DNA from: Desulforapulum autotrophicum HRM2
GTDB lineage: Bacteria > Desulfobacterota > Desulfobacteria > Desulfobacterales > Desulfobacteraceae
Assembly (NCBI RefSeq): GCF_000020365.1
Contig: NC_012108.1
Coordinates: forward strand, 1,984,001 to 2,048,000
DNA: 64,000 nt
Direction: 5' to 3'
The translations under genes and the position numbers were made by a program. The notes under the pieces are model-generated. The model was given only the letters and a program-made list of their open reading frames with translations, made no database searches and was not told where the DNA came from. This document shows, piece after piece, positions 62,207 to 64,000 of this stretch (positions are counted from its first letter, which is position 1; every line of letters begins with the position of its first letter).

Positions 62207-62776
62207 ATGGGAACAGCAGCCATCATAGCAATCGCAGCAGTAGCAATCTTCTTTATCTGGAATACTAACAGAGCAAAGAACGTCATCAAGGCAAGACTCT
62301 ATAAGGAGTACGGTTACGACCCTGAGATTGAGAAGCTGGGTGGCGCTGAGTTGATGAAGATGAACGACAGAATGGATGCAATGGGTACCCTTAAAGACAG
62401 CAGCTTGAAGACAGCTCTTGAATTATATCAAAAAAATAGTGGAATAGGCCAGGCATTAACTTCTGATCAATTTGAACTCATTGTTAGTACCAGTGGATTT
62501 AAAGATATTGACAGTCGATACAAAGCGTTAGGGTTAACAAATTGGGGAGCTCTTGCATGGCTATCGGCACAGCATGTAGGAAATGTTCTCAAATTGATGG
62601 AAGACGGTAAGAGTATCAGTACTTTGATTTATGACGTGACTGAAAAAATGGCTTGTATTGGCACCTTCATCTTTAACCAAGTTCCTGAATTGAAGCTTAC
62701 TAAAAAGGATATGACACCAATAGAGAATGCTGCTCTTGCTGCAACCCAATGGCTCAATGAAACGGAATCCCCATAA
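62207..62776 (+). CDS. Unknown membrane-anchored protein of the island
   Basis: 189 residues from ATG 62207 (AAGGAGAGATAC upstream). N-terminal span (TAAIIAIAAVAIFFIW), then a soluble helical part (TALELYQKNSGIGQALTSDQFELIV). No family recognised. Confidence 0.6.
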   Translation: MGTAAIIAIAAVAIFFIWNTNRAKNVIKARLYKEYGYDPEIEKLGGAELMKMNDRMDAMGTLKDSSLKTALELYQKNSGIGQALTSDQFELIVSTSGFKDIDSRYKALGLTNWGALAWLSAQHVGNVLKLMEDGKSISTLIYDVTEKMACIGTFIFNQVPELKLTKKDMTPIENAALAATQWLNETESP

Positions 62777-62861
62777 GAGAGGGAAGAGAGAGAACTACTG
62801 ATGGGCTGGAATTAAGTCCAGAGCGCCGTATTAACAGCAAGAGCAATGGCGGTATTCTAAC

Positions 62862-63959
62862 TCAGAACACCTCATCAGCAACGCACACAGCCCTCTTTAA
62901 AACCCCATTCACAAGATGTGCATATCGTTGTGTCATCTCAATCGTGGAGTGCCCCAGCAGCTCTTTAAGGGTGTATATATCGACCTTCCCGGAGCTGGCA
63001 AGATAAGAGGCATAGGTGTGTCTCAGGTCATGGAACCTGATTGATATTCCTGCTCTCTTCCTGATCCTCTTCCATGTTTCATCAAAGGTGTTGTAATAAT
63101 TACCAAGGGTAGAAGGGAAAACATAATCTGAGACCTTGAGTTTCCTACACCTCTCAAGGATCGTCATACAATGATTGTTAAGGGGTAAGGACTGAGCCTT
63201 CTTGCTTTTCGTATTCATGGCTTGAAGGGTCAGCAGATGATTCTCAAAGTCCACACTATCCCATGTCAATGACAAGACCTCTCCTTTACGTTTACCTGAG
63301 TACAGGGCAAACTTGATGACCAGGATAGCCCTTTCATTGTTCCATGTATCCAACACACTCATTAGTGACCTAAGCCCTGATTTGTCTAATGGATTATTGA
63401 TCCTGTTGTCAAACATTGGAGCTTCAACGGACTTGCATGGGTTGCCCCCCTGATACAATCCTTGCTGCATAGACCAATTGAACACCCTTTTAATAAGGAC
63501 AAGAACCTGTTTGATAGTGGCTGGTGCATAGTGGCCGCCCTTAGGTGTGTCTTTAGTTGCCATATGGTTCAAGATGTCCTGAACATGAGAAGGGGTGATC
63601 TTGTCCATCTTCATCCCCTTTAGGTGTGCGGAGATGTGAAGTTCCCATCTTATACGATCATCAATCCATGACCTTTTGTTTAAGCTTGCCCACGTCAGAT
63701 ACTTACTCCATACCCCATCAATGACCGGGGCTCTATGAATATTGAACACGTCTTCTTCAATGGACTGAGTCTTGAACTTAGCCTCAACCTTTTTCGCCAG
63801 CTCCAGAGTGTTGACTTGCTTAGACTTCCATTTGCCATTGGAGAGCTTGATTCTAACTTTGAATAGTTTGTTTGTTCTTAGGTTGTTGCCACACTTGCAT
63901 CTTAATGTTTGAAGTTTGTACGTCTTGTAACATACTGGACAGCACAGATTGATTGCCAT
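62862..63959 (-). CDS. int: Tyrosine recombinase of the selC island
   Basis: 365 residues. N-terminal zinc ribbon CCPVCYKTYKLQTLRCKCG, arm-binding and core-binding domains, then the catalytic domain with Arg in ALYSGKRKGEVL, HDLRHTYASYL, LLGHSTIEMTQRYAHL with the nucleophile Tyr. It parallels the integrase at 6732 in zinc ribbon and plan (MAINxxC start). Its promoter lies to the right, next to the predicted att site beyond the window. Probably inserts at selC. Confidence 0.94.
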   Translation of the reverse strand: MAINLCCPVCYKTYKLQTLRCKCGNNLRTNKLFKVRIKLSNGKWKSKQVNTLELAKKVEAKFKTQSIEEDVFNIHRAPVIDGVWSKYLTWASLNKRSWIDDRIRWELHISAHLKGMKMDKITPSHVQDILNHMATKDTPKGGHYAPATIKQVLVLIKRVFNWSMQQGLYQGGNPCKSVEAPMFDNRINNPLDKSGLRSLMSVLDTWNNERAILVIKFALYSGKRKGEVLSLTWDSVDFENHLLTLQAMNTKSKKAQSLPLNNHCMTILERCRKLKVSDYVFPSTLGNYYNTFDETWKRIRKRAGISIRFHDLRHTYASYLASSGKVDIYTLKELLGHSTIEMTQRYAHLVNGVLKRAVCVADEVF

Positions 63960-64000
63960 AACCCTATCCTTAATAGCTTTCCGGCTCTGTCACACAGTCA

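Larger units (their letters stand above)
58052..64000 (+). mobile_element. Genomic island in selC, right end beyond the window
   Basis: Starts at the selC fragment. It carries a serine recombinase, a large P-loop ATPase, an unknown membrane protein, long AT-rich gaps with palindromes, and at its far side a tyrosine integrase reading left that is related to the one at 6732. Codon use and base content differ from the flanking metabolic genes. No second att site is inside, so the end lies outside the window. Conservative: it is an island; whether it moves is unknown. Confidence 0.75.

Overview
Organism and overall picture. The window reads as chromosome of an anaerobic, probably marine, sulfate-reducing member of the Desulfobacterota (Desulfobacterium/Desulfobacteraceae-like; this is inference from gene content, not a database match). 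The pointers are a SelD that is itself a selenoprotein, a tungstate ABC transporter, an acyl-CoA dehydrogenase carrying a rubredoxin-type tail, DsrE and DUF1638 proteins, a PEP-CTERM envelope protein with a sigma-54 promoter, a PspA/K+ channel envelope-stress operon, an ATP synthase F0 cluster (a and c) without F1 genes, and many insertion sequences.

Layout. 1-5.7 kb: end of a sensor kinase, then one PEP-CTERM gene broken by two insertion sequences (IS1634 type and IS4 type) and a poly-A frameshift; both insertions have intact ends and target duplications, so the gene can be rebuilt in frame. 5.7-6.4 kb: secreted endonuclease I. 6.5-15.7 kb: a 9.1 kb integrative, phage-satellite-like element inserted in the 3' end of tRNA-Arg(ACG), with 47-bp att repeats, integrase, AlpA-like regulator, primase-helicase, Rha protein and several small unknown proteins. 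15.6-17.7 kb: tRNA-Arg, tadA, purA, tRNA-Pro. 18.3-21.5 kb: PAS-GGDEF protein, DsrE protein, a remarkable array of palindromic repeats with long structured inserts, and DUF1638. 21.6-28.6 kb: PEP carboxylase, MscS channel, DUF21 protein, YiiX-like hydrolase, acyl-CoA dehydrogenase-rubredoxin fusion. 28.6-31.4 kb: DUF4178-PspA-YbjN-K+ channel operon. 31.6-38.2 kb: Fe-S scaffold, TetR, tungstate transporter tupABC, phosphodiesterase, hydrolase, formylglycine-enzyme-like protein. 38.3-43.9 kb: LysM protein and trpEGD(CF) with a palindrome beside its promoter. 43.9-52.7 kb: B12-radical SAM protein, hemolysin III, NfeD/NfeD/FloA membrane cluster, Nudix, M48 protease with TPR. 53-57.7 kb: leftward cluster thioesterase-rfaE2-pgeF-selD-atpZ-atpI-atpB-atpE. 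58 kb to the end: a second genomic island inserted in the tRNA-Sec gene (selC), running past the window.

Most unusual signal. A repeat family occurs at three places (205-297, 4780-5092, 20157-20866). Each repeat begins GTTTC and ends GAAAC and folds on a GC-rich hairpin; between repeats sit inserts of about 27 nt, or long structured inserts. Two of the long inserts (20300-20462 and 4891-5053) are both exactly 163 nt, lie in opposite orientations, and preserve the same stems by compensatory changes. That is direct evidence for selection on a folded RNA or DNA structure. I cannot assign it to a known family.

The two integrative elements use related tyrosine recombinases with N-terminal zinc ribbons, and both target tRNA 3' ends. 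One targets the tRNA that TadA edits, whose gene lies next door; the other targets the tRNA that decodes UGA as selenocysteine, about 2.2 kb from selD.
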